The notes: a model not told the origin generated them from the sequence alone. A stretch of 64,000 bases of DNA from Corbicula japonica (GCA_038501625.1 JAZAYU010000168.1:714669-778668), one strand, 5' to 3'; counted from the stretch's first letter, positions 33,958 to 44,524 are shown. Numbers and translations are program-made.

Positions 33958-33964
33958 TATAAAA
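33958..33964 (+). promoter_or_regulatory. TATA box of coiled-coil gene copy
   Basis: TATAAAA, 67 nt upstream of the ATG at 34025. The same box lies upstream of the 60724 start. Confidence 0.55.
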
Positions 33965-34024
33965 GAGTGGCTGTTTCTGACAAGTCACAACAGGTTTTTG
34001 CACATCAGTAAAAAAACCAATACC

Positions 34025-34715
34025 ATGGATAGGTATATGAATACGTTTTTAGAACTGGCCGTTCTATGCATGGATCCGAAAGGGATGCTAACTAAACCTG
34101 CATTAGCTTTTTAAACGCGGACAATGCCAGACTTAATAATGAAGTACAGGAGCTTCAACGTGAGCTCGACCAGACTCGGTCGAATTTTATTAATATAAAC
34201 ACACAGCTCGAGATGTGTCAGGGTATCGCTAGGGATCAGGCCAGCGAGATTTCAGATTTAAAAAAGACCATAGACGGGCTCAAGGGTGCACTTAACTTGG
34301 CGCGAGCAGAAACAAGGAAGATTCTGCAAGATAACACCGATCTAAAAGTACGAATGTTAACGGAAAATGCTTACTCCGGTAACGGGAACACTGTCCATAG
34401 CAATGAGAACATTGCCCACCCACCAGTAATGGTAATATCAAAAGGGTAAGAAGATTGAGCGAGCTGTCTAACGTGAGCGGGGAAGTGCAGGATAAAGATA
34501 ACTGTTGCAGTAAGAAAGACGATGACGACGTTCTATATATAGGCATGACAAAGACCAGTATACTGTCCTGTAGGAATGGGGTATCTGTCCCAAATCACCC
34601 AAACACAACAACTGGGAATGACCCTTCTTACCCCAGCGCCAAGCCTCCTATGTCGCCAGAGCACGAAATTCCTTTTAGAAGCCTCGTGCGCAGTCTTCTG
34701 ACTACCACAGGCTGA
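34025..34715 (+). pseudogene. Coiled-coil Polinton gene copy, frameshifted
   Basis: The start MDRYMNTFLELAV matches 60071-60724. The frame breaks at about 34068 and stops at 34111; the coil resumes in another frame (IARDQASEISDLKKTIDGLK, near 34225). Another break near 34420 leads to LSNVSGEVQDKDN. From 34556 it differs from the 60 kb copy and instead resembles 28884-29010. It is nearly identical to the 60 kb gene up to that point, so the two separated recently. Confidence 0.8.
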
Positions 34716-34778
34716 GGCTGCCAATTTTGATTTTTCAACGCTCTCTATAGCATCCGTATTCTCGCATTTATTTAGAGA

Positions 34779-34991
34779 TTACGCGAGTTGATTGCTGATA
34801 ACATCGAAGGAACTTCTGAGTTTGTTGTTGTTGTTTTGAAGAATGTCTACTTTTTTCCGCAGCGCGATAGAAGTTTTAACCTGACTATCTAACTTCTCTT
34901 GGAGTTTGTTGTATTCCGACATAAGCCTATTTTCAGATGCAATTTTGTCATCTTCCCAATGATTTCTCGGACAAGTTCGTATATGTGTCAT
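34779..34991 (-). other. Possible coiled-coil fragment
   Basis: The open frame has a charged heptad-like stretch (KLQEKLDSQVKTSIALRKKV) and ends at 34779. Its first 20 codons are in the repeat array at 34960-35935, so the frame is chimeric. It could be a relic of a coiled-coil gene. No homologue in the window was matched. Confidence 0.3.
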
Positions 34992-35935
34992 CTAAGTAAA
35001 AAAACTAGGTCACTGTTGCTAAAAATAGAATTATCTTGTTAACACTAGCGGTCACAATTTTGCTCTGATTGTCATGAAACTTGGTCAGGATGTTTGTCCT
35101 AATGATTTCTCAGATGAATTCGAATAAGGGTCATCTGGGTCCCAAAACTAGGTCACTGTTACTAAAAATAAAATTTTCTTGTTAACACTCTAGCGGTCAC
35201 ATTTTTGCTCCGATTGTAATGAAACTTGGTCAGGATGTTTGTCCCAATGCTTTCTCGGACGAGTTCGAAAATGGGTAATTTGGGTCCAAAAACTAGGTCA
35301 CTGTTAATAAAAATAGAATTTTCTTGTTAACCCTCTAGCAGTCACATTTTTGCTCTGATTGTCATGAAACTTGGTCAGGATGTTTGTCCCAATGATTTCT
35401 CGGACGATTTCGAATATGGGTCATCTGGGTCCAAAAACTAGGTCACTGTTACTAAATATAGAATTTTCTTGTTAACACTCTAGCGGTCACATTTTTTCTC
35501 CGATTGTCATGAAACTTGGTCAGGATGTTTGTCCCAATGATTTCTCGGACAAGTTCGAGTATGGATCATCTGGGTCTAAAAACTAAGTCACTGTTACTAA
35601 AAATAGAATTTTCTTGTTAACACTAGCGATCACATTTTTGCTCCGATTGTCATGAAACTTGGTCGGGATGTTTGTCCCAATGATTTCTTGGACGAGTTCG
35701 AATATGGGTCCAAAAACTAGGTCACTGTTACTAAAAATAGAATTTTCTTGTTAATACTCAAGTGGTCACATTTTTGCCTCGAATGTCATGAAACATGGTC
35801 AGGATGTTTGTCCCAATGATTTCTCGGATGACTTCGAATATGGGTCATCTGGGTCTTGGTCACTGTTACTAAAAATAACTTTGTTGTACTCAGGTGAGCG
35901 ATAAAGGGCCATCATGGCCCTCTTGTTTATCAGGG
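34960..35935 (+). repeat. Array of ~175 bp repeats ending in a hairpin-like terminus
   Basis: The unit contains GAAACTTGGTCAGGATGTTT, ATGATTTCTCGGAC, and AACTAGGTCACTGTTACTAA. It repeats about five times. The array ends in GTACTCAGGTGAGCG and then AGGGCCATCATGGCCCT, a near-perfect inverted repeat. The same family occurs reversed at 39063-39890. The structure resembles the repeat-cored elements described in bivalves, but the family is not certain. Confidence 0.85.
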
Positions 35936-35944
35936 CATGTTTAG

Positions 35945-36223
35945 CACAAAAATAACAACCTATATGGTTCTAAAAATGGTTCTGAACTATTGCATAGCAT
36001 GAGTAATACAATAATGTCAGCTCCTTTCTGCTCGACGATGAGCACTTTGGGGCCATCTTCGGTAACGGTTTCCAGATCTGCAAAGTCAGGGAATGCTTGT
36101 TGCAGAATCTCTGCTGGTACTGCTACAATATCTTCTGGTTCGCATAGAAGTTCTGCCATTTTTTCTTGTACACATATGCCTTCGACTAGTTTCTCCACTT
36201 TCAGGAGTGGTGCTTCCTTTTTT
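35945..36223 (-). CDS. Acidic ORF possibly belonging to the OB-fold gene
   Basis: About 90 residues are open after an acceptor near 36224: KVEKLVEGICVQEKM, then VPAEILQQAFPDFADLETV, then LIVEQKGADIIVL. It lies on the same strand, 550 bases after the OB-fold exon. A direct phase-0 join between the two exons does not give this frame, so either another exon or a frameshift intervenes. Not recognised; plausible as the C-terminal part of an OB-fold protein. Confidence 0.35.
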
Positions 36224-36772
36224 CTGTGCATGAAAAAAAGAGGAAGAAATATGTATGCATTGCAAGATGAGGTGTTAGAATACTTCATTAGCACTAGTAG
36301 TTATAGTTCCATGTTCAAGTGTGATCTGTTGACAGGAAGACAGCAATGGAACTAAATTGTGACAAAGACAGATTAATAGAAAATTCTATGTTGACTTACT
36401 GTTAAGTTTTTCATTTGGAAATATAGAGGTAAAAGTTGAGGGAACAGGAATGAAAACATGTATTGATATTACAACATTTACACTGTCCGTAGCTTGGCCT
36501 GTTCAAAGTAATAATTATTGACTGCGCTCAACACCTCTCAGCTGGGTATTGGGAGCATCATGTATTGTATTATGTAATAATTTAAATGTTAAAATAATGT
36601 TAACATGTGATGTAAATGTATATACTGGCAACAAAATAGTTGTTGAATAAAAATAGGTTAATAAGACTATTTCTAGCCATTGAGAGCATGACTGCATATC
36701 AATTACGAGGCGAGATGCAGGAAAACCCGAGACCACACACTGAAGGGAGACCATTGTGTGTAGAAAGCTTAC

Positions 36773-36991
36773 CTGTACAGTTGAGCTGCTTGTTGCCGAC
36801 AAGCTGAGCTCACTGTTGTACTTCGACGGTATAAGATCTGTAATGCGGACGAAGTCCCCTGGCCTTGTGTCGCAAGACGCCAAGTCTCGCCATAGTGTTA
36901 CTTTTACTCTGGATGCGGAGTCGTCCGTCAGGTGCACTGTTTTGATTGGCACGTTTTCGCCCTTGATGTTTACGCACCTCATTTCATCTTC
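36773..36991 (-). CDS. OB-fold (RPA-like) exon
   Basis: 73 codons between a TGTTGCAG acceptor and a GTAAGC donor. The sequence runs VNIKGENVPIKTVHLTDD, then RVKVTLWRDLA, then RPGDFVRITDLIP, then SELSLSATSSSTVQ. This order of strands is typical of OB-fold single-strand DNA-binding domains such as those of RPA. No upstream exon was identified. RPA-like proteins occur both in hosts and in Helitron-type elements; the flanking repeat arrays make an element origin possible. Confidence 0.55.
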
Positions 36992-39062
36992 CTGCAACAG
37001 ACATGCAAGCAAATAAGTTTAAGAGTCGTTTTTTTTGTAACAGGGATTTTCATAATGGAACGTGGTAGAGGCCCTAGCTATACAATTTGGAGAATACAAC
37101 AATTATTTGTCAAAACAAAAATGCATTGATCGATTGGTACCACATAAAGATTTGTTGAAAACATATTTTGCAACTGAAATTATACATTGATGGAGCAGGG
37201 TTGTTTTCTTTATGAGCTTATTTCTGGGCGAACAAGTTGGAACTGGCCATATGCAGGACTCTGTTAAATAGCTATAAATAGTCCAGTTTTGAAGAGAATT
37301 CAAATTCTTCACTGCTATAGGCATAAATGTGGAGATGTGTAAGATTGCCTGAAATGTACATGAATCATTTCAATCTTTGTTAAGAATATGCAGCCAGTTG
37401 TCAATCATGAGCCACAAGTTTCAAATGCTACCTGAATTATGTAGACAACTTGAAGTCTTCTAAATATATGTAAATTGATAGATGTGAATTAAAGGGTAAT
37501 TCGCCCTATGAAAAGTGTTTACATGGAACGTTAAGCGATATCATAATAATACATAAATTTGGAACAAAGAACAGTCAACATAAATCTGTACTTCATCATC
37601 TTATAAGAGTTCAATGCAAGCGATGCTAAAGTTATTGTAATTAATCTGGTGTTCATAGGGGATGACAAGGCATCCTTCAAGGTGACAGTGGGTGCTGGTG
37701 GCGGGTTTAGCAGTTAAACACCTGCTGTCACTTTGTCCGAGTCAATAGCCATGTGCGTTGACATGAAGACTTTGGTTTTCGTCGTTATGACCAAAACCCT
37801 CATGCCATCCTCGATCTTGGTTATGCCATCACGAATGACCAATGTAGATTGAGTTCTGAACTTTGTGAACTTAGCATCAATGCAGCAAAATATAATTATC
37901 TTGATATTTTGTTACAGATTTCAGTTGTGATTACACTGTATTGTGTTATCGAACTACCGTCTGTTTTATTTAATAAAGTAAAATTAGACCTTTTCAAGGT
38001 TGTTTTCGATATCTTATCTTTGATCCTCCCGCACACGAGGTAACTGACACCGGAGAATCAATGACCCGGAGTTCTTTTCACTGGCCACACGTACGGTTAT
38101 AATTACACGAAATTCGATACGGTTATGATAATCGTATGGGTGCGTTATGACATTCATAAAATTGTATAAATAATAGAGGTTGATTTAAATAGCTCTTTAA
38201 TATAAGCGAGTCACCTTCGGAATAAAAGTGGTGAAATGTAACGCGAAATCATTGATCTATACTATGTCATAACAGATGACTCAATAATTAAACTAGGGTG
38301 CGACCGATGATGTCATGGGTTTCCGTAATACGATGCCACCCCCTATTGCTCGTGCGCGTACATATAATACCCTCCCCCATTGTTCGTGTGCAGTTACGCG
38401 TCTAGCTCCAGGGCTGCAGGCAGTCTGGTCAGATGACTTATAGGGAAACTAGGGTGGTGCTGATGACGTCATGGCACCGTTATGCGAAAACAACCCCCAT
38501 TGTTTGTGCGCAGCCACGCGTGTAACACCATGACACCAGGAACTCTGCCCAACTATTACTTCTTTACTACTTCCACGGTAGAAAAAGAGGATGACATCTT
38601 TTATCTTGGGGACAACAGGCGAGAAACATTCGGATTCATCTGTTAAAAGGAGTTCAACAGGAAAAGGAAGTCCATTTAAATAGATTCTTGCTTCATAATT
38701 AAGGTAAATATTCTTTTTTAAGACGAGTTAAGGAGAGTTAAATGATTAAATACATGATTGAAACAAGAGCTGTCACTTGAAATTGACATATGCCCCCGAA
38801 ATGCAGCTTTGAAATCAAATAGGTATACATATGTAATAAATAAACATATGTAATGAAAAATATGCTTGTGGAAGACAAAACATACTGCATGCATATAAAG
38901 TGAAAGATGAAAGGATCATATGTTTCAAGTCTGTAGTATGTATATAGTCAAATAAAGTTAAATATTACATTTTTTTATAGAAAATTTGAAGATTATTGGG
39001 GAAATTATCCTGAAAAATGATTATTAGAGTTATGGACCTTACTACATATGATGTGGGTAATA
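36992..39062. other. Long gap without a supported gene
   Basis: No convincing ORF. It holds the imperfect direct repeat at 38290-38560. The rest is AT-rich. Confidence 0.4.
38290..38560. repeat. Two imperfect direct repeats with a CRE-like palindrome
   Basis: 38293-38410 and 38450-38550 share CTAGGGTG, GATG(A)TCATGG and CCCCCATTGTT/CGTGCGCAG phrases. TGATGACGTCATGG occurs at about 38461. They could be a GC-richer regulatory or repeat unit; no gene is linked. Confidence 0.45.
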
Positions 39063-39890
39063 TAAACAAGAGGGCCATGATGGCCCTTTATCACTCACCT
39101 GAGTACAACAAAATTGTGTTGTACAAGACCCAACGTCTCGATATGGTGAACATTTACACCAAGTTATTTTAAAATCCAATAAGAAACAACAAATCTACAG
39201 CTTGAAAAAGAAAATGCTTTTTTTCGAAACAGTGACCTTGACCTTTGACCTACCTGCATGGGTATTGTAAGCAACATATCCCTTTGTCATGGTGAACATT
39301 TATGTAAAGTTATTTTGAAATCACTTCATTCATTAGGAATTAACAGCCCAGACAAGAAAATGTTATTTTTAGTAACAGTGACCTTGACCTTGGACCAACA
39401 GGCATGGGTATTGTACGCAAAAGTACACCTTGTCATGGTAAACATTTGAGCCAAGCTATTTTAAAATCCAATGAGAAATAACAAATTTACAGCCTGGACA
39501 AGATTTTTCTATTTATAGTAACAGTGACCTAGTTTTTGACCCCATGTGACCCATACTCAAACTCGTTCAATTAATAACTGGGACATATGTTCTGACCAAG
39601 TTTCTTTACAATCTGATAATCAGAGTAAAAATGTGACCACTAATAGTGTAAACAAGAAAATTCTATTTTTAGTAACAGTGACCTAGTTTTTGGACCAAGA
39701 TGACCCGTATTCGAACTTGTCTGAGAAATCATTGGGACAAACATCCTGACCAAGTTTCATGACAATCAGAGCAGAAATGTGACCTCTAGAGTGTTAACAA
39801 GAAAATTGTATTTTTAGTAACAGTGACCTAGTTTTTGGACCCAGATGACCCATATTGGAACTCGTCCGAGAAATCATCGGGACAAACATG
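39063..39890 (-). repeat. Repeat array, same family as 34960-35935, reversed
   Basis: It starts AAGAGGGCCATGATGGCCCT then TCACTCACCTGAGTAC, the complement of the 35935 end. Units near 39490-39890 carry GTAACAGTGACCTAGTTTTT and GACCAAGTTTCATGACAATC. The Polinton left end begins inside this array, cutting a unit at GACAAACAT. Confidence 0.85.
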
Positions 39891-40015
39891 AGTAGTATAA
39901 AAATAAGGGTTCAAACCTCGCTTTTTGAGTAAAATCCTCGCTTTTTGAGTAAAATCCTCGCTTTTTGAGTAAAGTCCTCGCCTGAGCAAAATCCTCGCCT
40001 GAGCAAGATCCTCGC
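39891..40015 (+). repeat. Left terminal inverted repeat
   Basis: Nearly identical over about 125 bases to the complement of 61838-61962. It includes three direct units of GAGTAAAATCCTCGCTTTTT and then GAGCAAAATCCTCGCCT units. Related but diverged units continue to about 40110. Confidence 0.9.
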
Positions 40016-40159
40016 TTGAGCAAAGTTCTCGCCTGTGAGTAAGATTCTCGCTTAAGAGTATAATCCTCGCATAAGAACAAGATCCTTCCCAGAGAGTAAA
40101 ATCTTCGCTTAAACAAATCTCCATACACTAGCCTTCGATTTTGAAGAGAATACATCCCC

Positions 40160-40167
40160 TATATAAG
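40160..40167 (+). promoter_or_regulatory. TATA box of the integrase gene
   Basis: TATATAAG, 63 nt upstream of the ATG at 40223, just inside the terminal repeat. Confidence 0.6.
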
Positions 40168-40222
40168 TTAGGATAGTTCGATGTGAATGTCATAATACGA
40201 GCGGTAGGGGAAAAGATAAATT

Positions 40223-41332
40223 ATGGATAATGAATGTAAAGAAAATATTTTGAAGGAGTATTATTTTAATCCCAGACTCCCGGGTGCGTATGCAGGGCCG
40301 CTGAAACTGTTTAAGGTACTTGACAAACGGTACCCGGGTGTTTTTACTCTTGGCTACTTGAGACAGTGGTTGAATAATCAAGACGCTTATTCTTTACAGA
40401 AGCCGGTTCGTCGCCGCTCTAAAACAGCGAATGTGAGAGTAACCAACATAAATGAACAATTTGACATTGATTTATTATCAATGGAAAACCTGGCGAAAGA
40501 AAATGATGATGTGCGTTTTCTGTTGTTTGCGATCGACATATTTTCCAGAAAACTTTGGGTAAGACCATTGAAAAACAAAAAAGCTGAATCAGTCTTGGAA
40601 GGTATGAAAAACATATTGAAGCACACGGTGCCTAAGAAAATACGTGCAGAAAAGGGTTCCGAGTTCGTAAATAAGTGGTTTACCAGCTTTGTTAAAGAAA
40701 AAGGTATATATTTTTTCACCACGCAAAACCCATTTAAGGCTAATTACGTTGAACGCGTTCAGCGTACCATCAAAACAGCTATCTACAGAATGATGCGACA
40801 TAAGAGAACATATCGTTACATCGACGATTTGGATTCTATAGTAGCTAATTACAATAACACTCCTCATAGCAGTCTGAATGGATTATCTCCGAATGAAGTG
40901 AACAAGAACAACGAAGCGGATGTATGGGTGTTCATGTACTTGAAGAAACGCCCTAGAGTAAAAACTAAGCCCATATTTCATCTGAAAATCGGAGACTTTG
41001 TTCGGATTAGTTTGAGCAAACATCCTTTTCGTAGGGCCTATCAGGAACAATTCACAGCGGAGGTGTTCGCAGTCTCAGCGCGTTTGTTAAAGCAAGGAAT
41101 TCCTATGTACAAGCTAAAAAATCTAAAAAATGATGGAATAAAAGGAATGTTTTATGCTAACGAGTTACAGAAGGTGGAAAAGGATGAAAGTAGTCTTTGG
41201 TTTATTGAGAAAATAATTCGGAAGCGTCAGCGGAACAGAAAGTTGCAATACTTTGTGAAATGGCAAGGTTTTCCAGATACATTTAATAGCTGGGTTGATG
41301 AAAAGGAGGTTAAAGACATGAATGAAGCTTAA
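40223..41332 (+). CDS. Polinton integrase (rve family) with chromodomain
   Basis: 369 residues. The retroviral-type catalytic core covers about residues 70-235. The first Asp is likely D83 (DIDLLSM), the third acidic residue E177 (NYVERVQRTIK). At the second site, where Polintons usually have Asp (TD.GSEF), this copy reads AEKGSEF, so E143 replaces Asp. The C terminus (about 325-368) is a chromodomain (WFIEKIIRKR then YFVKWQGFP). It inserts the element DNA into the host chromosome. A TATA box lies 63 nt upstream. The frame is intact and is followed closely by the penton-like gene. Activity is uncertain given D to E. Confidence 0.95.
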   Translation: MDNECKENILKEYYFNPRLPGAYAGPLKLFKVLDKRYPGVFTLGYLRQWLNNQDAYSLQKPVRRRSKTANVRVTNINEQFDIDLLSMENLAKENDDVRFLLFAIDIFSRKLWVRPLKNKKAESVLEGMKNILKHTVPKKIRAEKGSEFVNKWFTSFVKEKGIYFFTTQNPFKANYVERVQRTIKTAIYRMMRHKRTYRYIDDLDSIVANYNNTPHSSLNGLSPNEVNKNNEADVWVFMYLKKRPRVKTKPIFHLKIGDFVRISLSKHPFRRAYQEQFTAEVFAVSARLLKQGIPMYKLKNLKNDGIKGMFYANELQKVEKDESSLWFIEKIIRKRQRNRKLQYFVKWQGFPDTFNSWVDEKEVKDMNEA

Positions 41333-41336
41333 CATA

Positions 41337-41762
41337 ATGGATCGTTATATTTACGTAAAAAGTGATGAAAGCGACGCTTATTTCAGTGAAAATCGAGCAC
41401 ATAAATTTAGAGTACATTTGAAGACCTCTTTAAATTTGCGAGGGATATGGAAAGTAGGCCTGGTTCAATTTCATGCTACTGAAAAGCAGAAAGCAAAATC
41501 CACAGACGGACTATACGTGTATTCTAACATTTGCAAGGAGAGTTTCGTTTTTGGAGAAGAACGCCCTCTTTTAAGACGATTGGAAAAAAACCAGAAAAAC
41601 GAATGGAATTACATTTTCGAAAGTCCTTTTTACATTCCTATAAGAACGAATGAAATAAGAGAATTTGATATCTATATAAGACAGGAGGATGACACAGAAG
41701 CATCAGATTTAATAAAGCCAGTACACCTTACGCTTCATTTAAAACCTTACCCATTTCTGTAA
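41337..41762 (+). CDS. Penton-like minor capsid protein
   Basis: About 141 residues from the ATG at 41337 (MDRYIYV), four bases after the integrase stop; the upstream ATG at 41322 would overlap it. The N terminus and WKVGLVQFH strand, and the C-terminal YIPIRTNEIREFDIYI and HLTLHLKPYPFL strands, resemble the single jelly-roll minor capsid protein of Polintons. Such proteins form the fivefold vertices of the virion. The gene order integrase, penton, core, hexon, protease supports this. No break is seen. Confidence 0.65.
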   Translation: MDRYIYVKSDESDAYFSENRAHKFRVHLKTSLNLRGIWKVGLVQFHATEKQKAKSTDGLYVYSNICKESFVFGEERPLLRRLEKNQKNEWNYIFESPFYIPIRTNEIREFDIYIRQEDDTEASDLIKPVHLTLHLKPYPFL

Positions 41763-41766
41763 TAAA

Positions 41767-42231
41767 ATGAAATTATACGTACCCAATCCACAGAAGTGGG
41801 TGGATTTTTTTGAGCGAGTAAGTACTGGAAAAACTTCTCTGAACCAATCAGGATCAGGAAGGCGTCTGCGCGTGATTCCTGTGGACCAGTCGTTTAGCGC
41901 CGGAGATAAATCCTACTCTGTTAAAACGGTTTTACCTGCAGAACAAACCACAGCTCAAGCGAAGTCAGAATTAGAAAGGGAGGGTATAAATACTAAAAGC
42001 GTGTTAGAGATGGTTCAGTCAACAAGCAGACGTGGTCTAAAAAGGAAAAAAACTAGACAAGGAAAACCAAATAAGGGAGTGAAAAGACAAAAACGGAAAC
42101 AAATCGGCGGTGGAAACCGGCACCGAAGAGGTGGTAAAAAGCGGCAGCAAATCGGCGGTAGAAAGGATAAAAGAAAAACGTCTAAGAAGAATACAGTCGG
42201 TGGAAAACGGGATATCTTTGAAATCAACTAA
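41767..42231 (+). CDS. Lys/Arg-rich core protein with adenain-type cleavage sites
   Basis: 154 residues. Residues 1-85 are mixed; 86-150 are very rich in Lys, Arg and Gly (RRGLKRKKTRQGK, and repeated KQIGG or RQQIGG phrases). IGGG.N fits the adenain consensus (M/I/L)xGG-x, and IGGR and VGGK are near matches. This composition is like adenovirus DNA-condensing core proteins, so a virion DNA-packing role matured by the nearby protease is inferred. It starts 4 bases after the penton-like gene's stop. No break is seen. Confidence 0.6.
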   Translation: MKLYVPNPQKWVDFFERVSTGKTSLNQSGSGRRLRVIPVDQSFSAGDKSYSVKTVLPAEQTTAQAKSELEREGINTKSVLEMVQSTSRRGLKRKKTRQGKPNKGVKRQKRKQIGGGNRHRRGGKKRQQIGGRKDKRKTSKKNTVGGKRDIFEIN

Positions 42232-42233
42232 TT

Positions 42234-43904
42234 ATGTCAACATTTAACGAAGAACAATTTAAAGAGGGACTTGTGTCGGAATTAGCTCTGTTTGAACTTC
42301 CTAGCACACAGACGAGCGTCACTGAAGTCCGCTTTGAAGAAATACGGCCTTTATCTACATCGTCGGGGGATAGTCCGTTCGAATTTAGAATAAGCGGACA
42401 AAATTCCATGGATTATTTGGATCTGAAAAATTCACAGATTTACGTCAAGTTAAAAGTGGAAAAGTCAGATGGCACCGCTCTGACAAACGAAAAAGTGGGG
42501 CCTGCCAATATATTTCTGCAAGCGTTATTTTCAGCGACAGAAGTTACGCTTCAGAACAAGGCCAGCATAACCTGTAACTACAACCCGTACGGAGCATACA
42601 TTCAGACGTTGCTGAACTACGGACAAGATGCTCATGCTAGTCAGATAGAAACGCAGGGCTGGTTTCAGGATGATGCAGATTCTCCAGGAGTAACCGACCC
42701 AACAGGTAATTTATGATGTATTTGAACCCTATACCATACCATATGATCCCTGAAGCCTTATTTTAAGATGTATTTACTTGTTGTCAGACATAAAAAAAAT
42801 GGTTTCTTATACATGTGATTTTTTTTCAGGTACAAATAACGGTCTATATGAGCGATCTAAGTGGATTGCCACATCGAAGACCATCGACCTACAAGGTCCA
42901 ATTTTTCACGATTTGTTTTCAATGGACAGGTACCTTCTGAATCAAGTGGATGTAAAAGTGAAAATGTACAGAAGTCCTGCTAGTTTTGCCTTGTTGGCGG
43001 CAGACTCCACCTCAGAATTTAAAATAGTTATCGATGACATTTACATACTCGCTAAGAAGGTCAGAGTCAACCCGGCAGTTATCTACGGCCATTCTCAAAT
43101 CCTCGAGAAACACAATGCTCTCTATCCATTTAAGAGAGCCGAGTGTCGTTCTCAGAGTATCGCCACTGGTAGCACATCATTCGACTGGGAAAATATATTC
43201 AATGGTGGTAGACCGGAGAAAGTTATCATCGGGTTTGTCAAAAGCAAGGCATTAAATGGGGACTACACTACAAACCCTTTCAATTTGTAAAACTGTAAAA
43301 TTCAGCACATCGCACTTTACGCCGATGGATTTCCAGTTGGAGGAAATCCTTTGAAAATGGACTTTAGTAATACACACGGAACAGTTGTCATGCGGGCCTA
43401 TACCAATTTGCTGACCTCTACCGGTAAATGGAGGTACGACGAGGGTAATGCACTCAACAGGCAGCACTTTATAAGCGGATCCAGCCTTTTTGCCTTTCAG
43501 TTGGAGCCGAACTTCTCCCACCACGGGGAGTACTTATCTTTGTTGAAAAACGGGAATGTCAGATTGGAAGTGCAGTTTTCTGCAGGATTAGCAGGTATCT
43601 TTATCTTATCTTTATATTTATTTAACCAGCACTTATTAATCAGTTTTATTGATTTTTCTCGTGTGATTTTTATTGACTCTATTTTGCATAAAAGTTTTAG
43701 TTTAAAATTTTGTTAAATCGGGTTTCTCTATATCTTAAAAACATATTTATTATGTTTAGATTTGTTTTATAAATCAAAAGCCATCCTTAACCAATACATG
43801 ATTCACTTTGTTTCAATATTTCAGAACCTATGAGCTGTATTGTGTATAGTGAGGGTCCTGGCTACCTAGAGATTAACAAAGAACGTGACGTGATTCTACC
43901 ATAA
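42234..43904 (+). pseudogene. Major capsid protein (hexon, double jelly-roll), three exons, one nonsense codon
   Basis: Exons are 42234-42705, 42830-43594 and 43825-43904; all borders are GT-AG, and the phases agree (phase 1 at both). The product would be 438 residues. SPFEFRISGQN and YLDLKNSQIYVKLKV, then [12 protein letters not shown], and the end EPMSCIVYSEG match the Polinton hexon family. An in-frame TAA at 43288-43290 is the only lesion (codon 311); the frame is open on both sides, so it is a recent loss, or an error or read-through. The stop overlaps the protease ATG by one base. Confidence 0.85.
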
Positions 43905-44428
43905 TGAACACATCGCAATTACAGTGTATGATTGAATGTGATCCAAAGTTGAGACAGTTTGTTCTTGGAGTATTTCCTGCGGATAAACTTCCGAAAATTC
44001 GCGCAGATCAGCCGTTTTCATTGATTTGCAACACTCATGTTGAGGTCATGCCTGGTGAACATTGGTGTGCTATCTATAGGGACGGTGATGGGCGGATGGA
44101 GTTTTTTGACAGTTATGGTAGACCACCGAAGGAAAATAGTGTCTACATAGAGCAGTGGTTAAAAAGATACAGCAAAACATTAGATATGAGTAATGTTCAG
44201 TTACAAAGCGAACATTCAAATGTCTGTGGACTTTATTGTACTTTTTATCTACATCAACGATCTTTGGGAGTCACTTTAAACGAATTCATCAACGCTTTTG
44301 ATGAGTGCAATTTACATGCTTATGACGAATATGTGTTTGATACCGTGTCAAACGCGTATTCCCAATGCCTTAAGATTGAAAACATCCACAATCAGATATG
44401 CGCATCTCGGGTGAATTTCTTGAATTAG
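43904..44428 (+). CDS. Adenain-type cysteine protease
   Basis: 174 residues of the C5/Ulp1-like protease family. The likely catalytic set is H53 (GEHWCA), D69 (FFDSYG), Q101 and C108 (SNVCGLYC), with the usual order and the seven-residue gap between Gln and Cys. It matures capsid and core proteins in adenoviruses and Polintons. The start overlaps the hexon stop. The frame is intact. An AATAAA lies at 44525. Confidence 0.93.
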   Translation: MNTSQLQCMIECDPKLRQFVLGVFPADKLPKIRADQPFSLICNTHVEVMPGEHWCAIYRDGDGRMEFFDSYGRPPKENSVYIEQWLKRYSKTLDMSNVQLQSEHSNVCGLYCTFYLHQRSLGVTLNEFINAFDECNLHAYDEYVFDTVSNAYSQCLKIENIHNQICASRVNFLN

Positions 44429-44524
44429 TTTTGTAACTGTATAACATATCTATACTCATCAATATGATATAATCAAACACCAAACAGGAGAACAAAACAT
44501 TTTGTTCTTGTGTATATGTATTGA

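Noticed and set aside
34533..34724. - strand frame in the coiled-coil gene copy
   Set aside because: Overlaps the better supported + strand gene copy and has no homologue.
39891..40110. Short spaced repeats as a CRISPR array
   Set aside because: Repeats of GAGTAAAATCCTCGC are directly adjacent and diverge gradually, inside a terminal inverted repeat of a eukaryotic element; no spacers or cas genes.
42015..42227. Phe/Leu/Pro-rich frame opposite the core protein
   Set aside because: Shadow of the Lys/Arg/Gly-rich coding strand.
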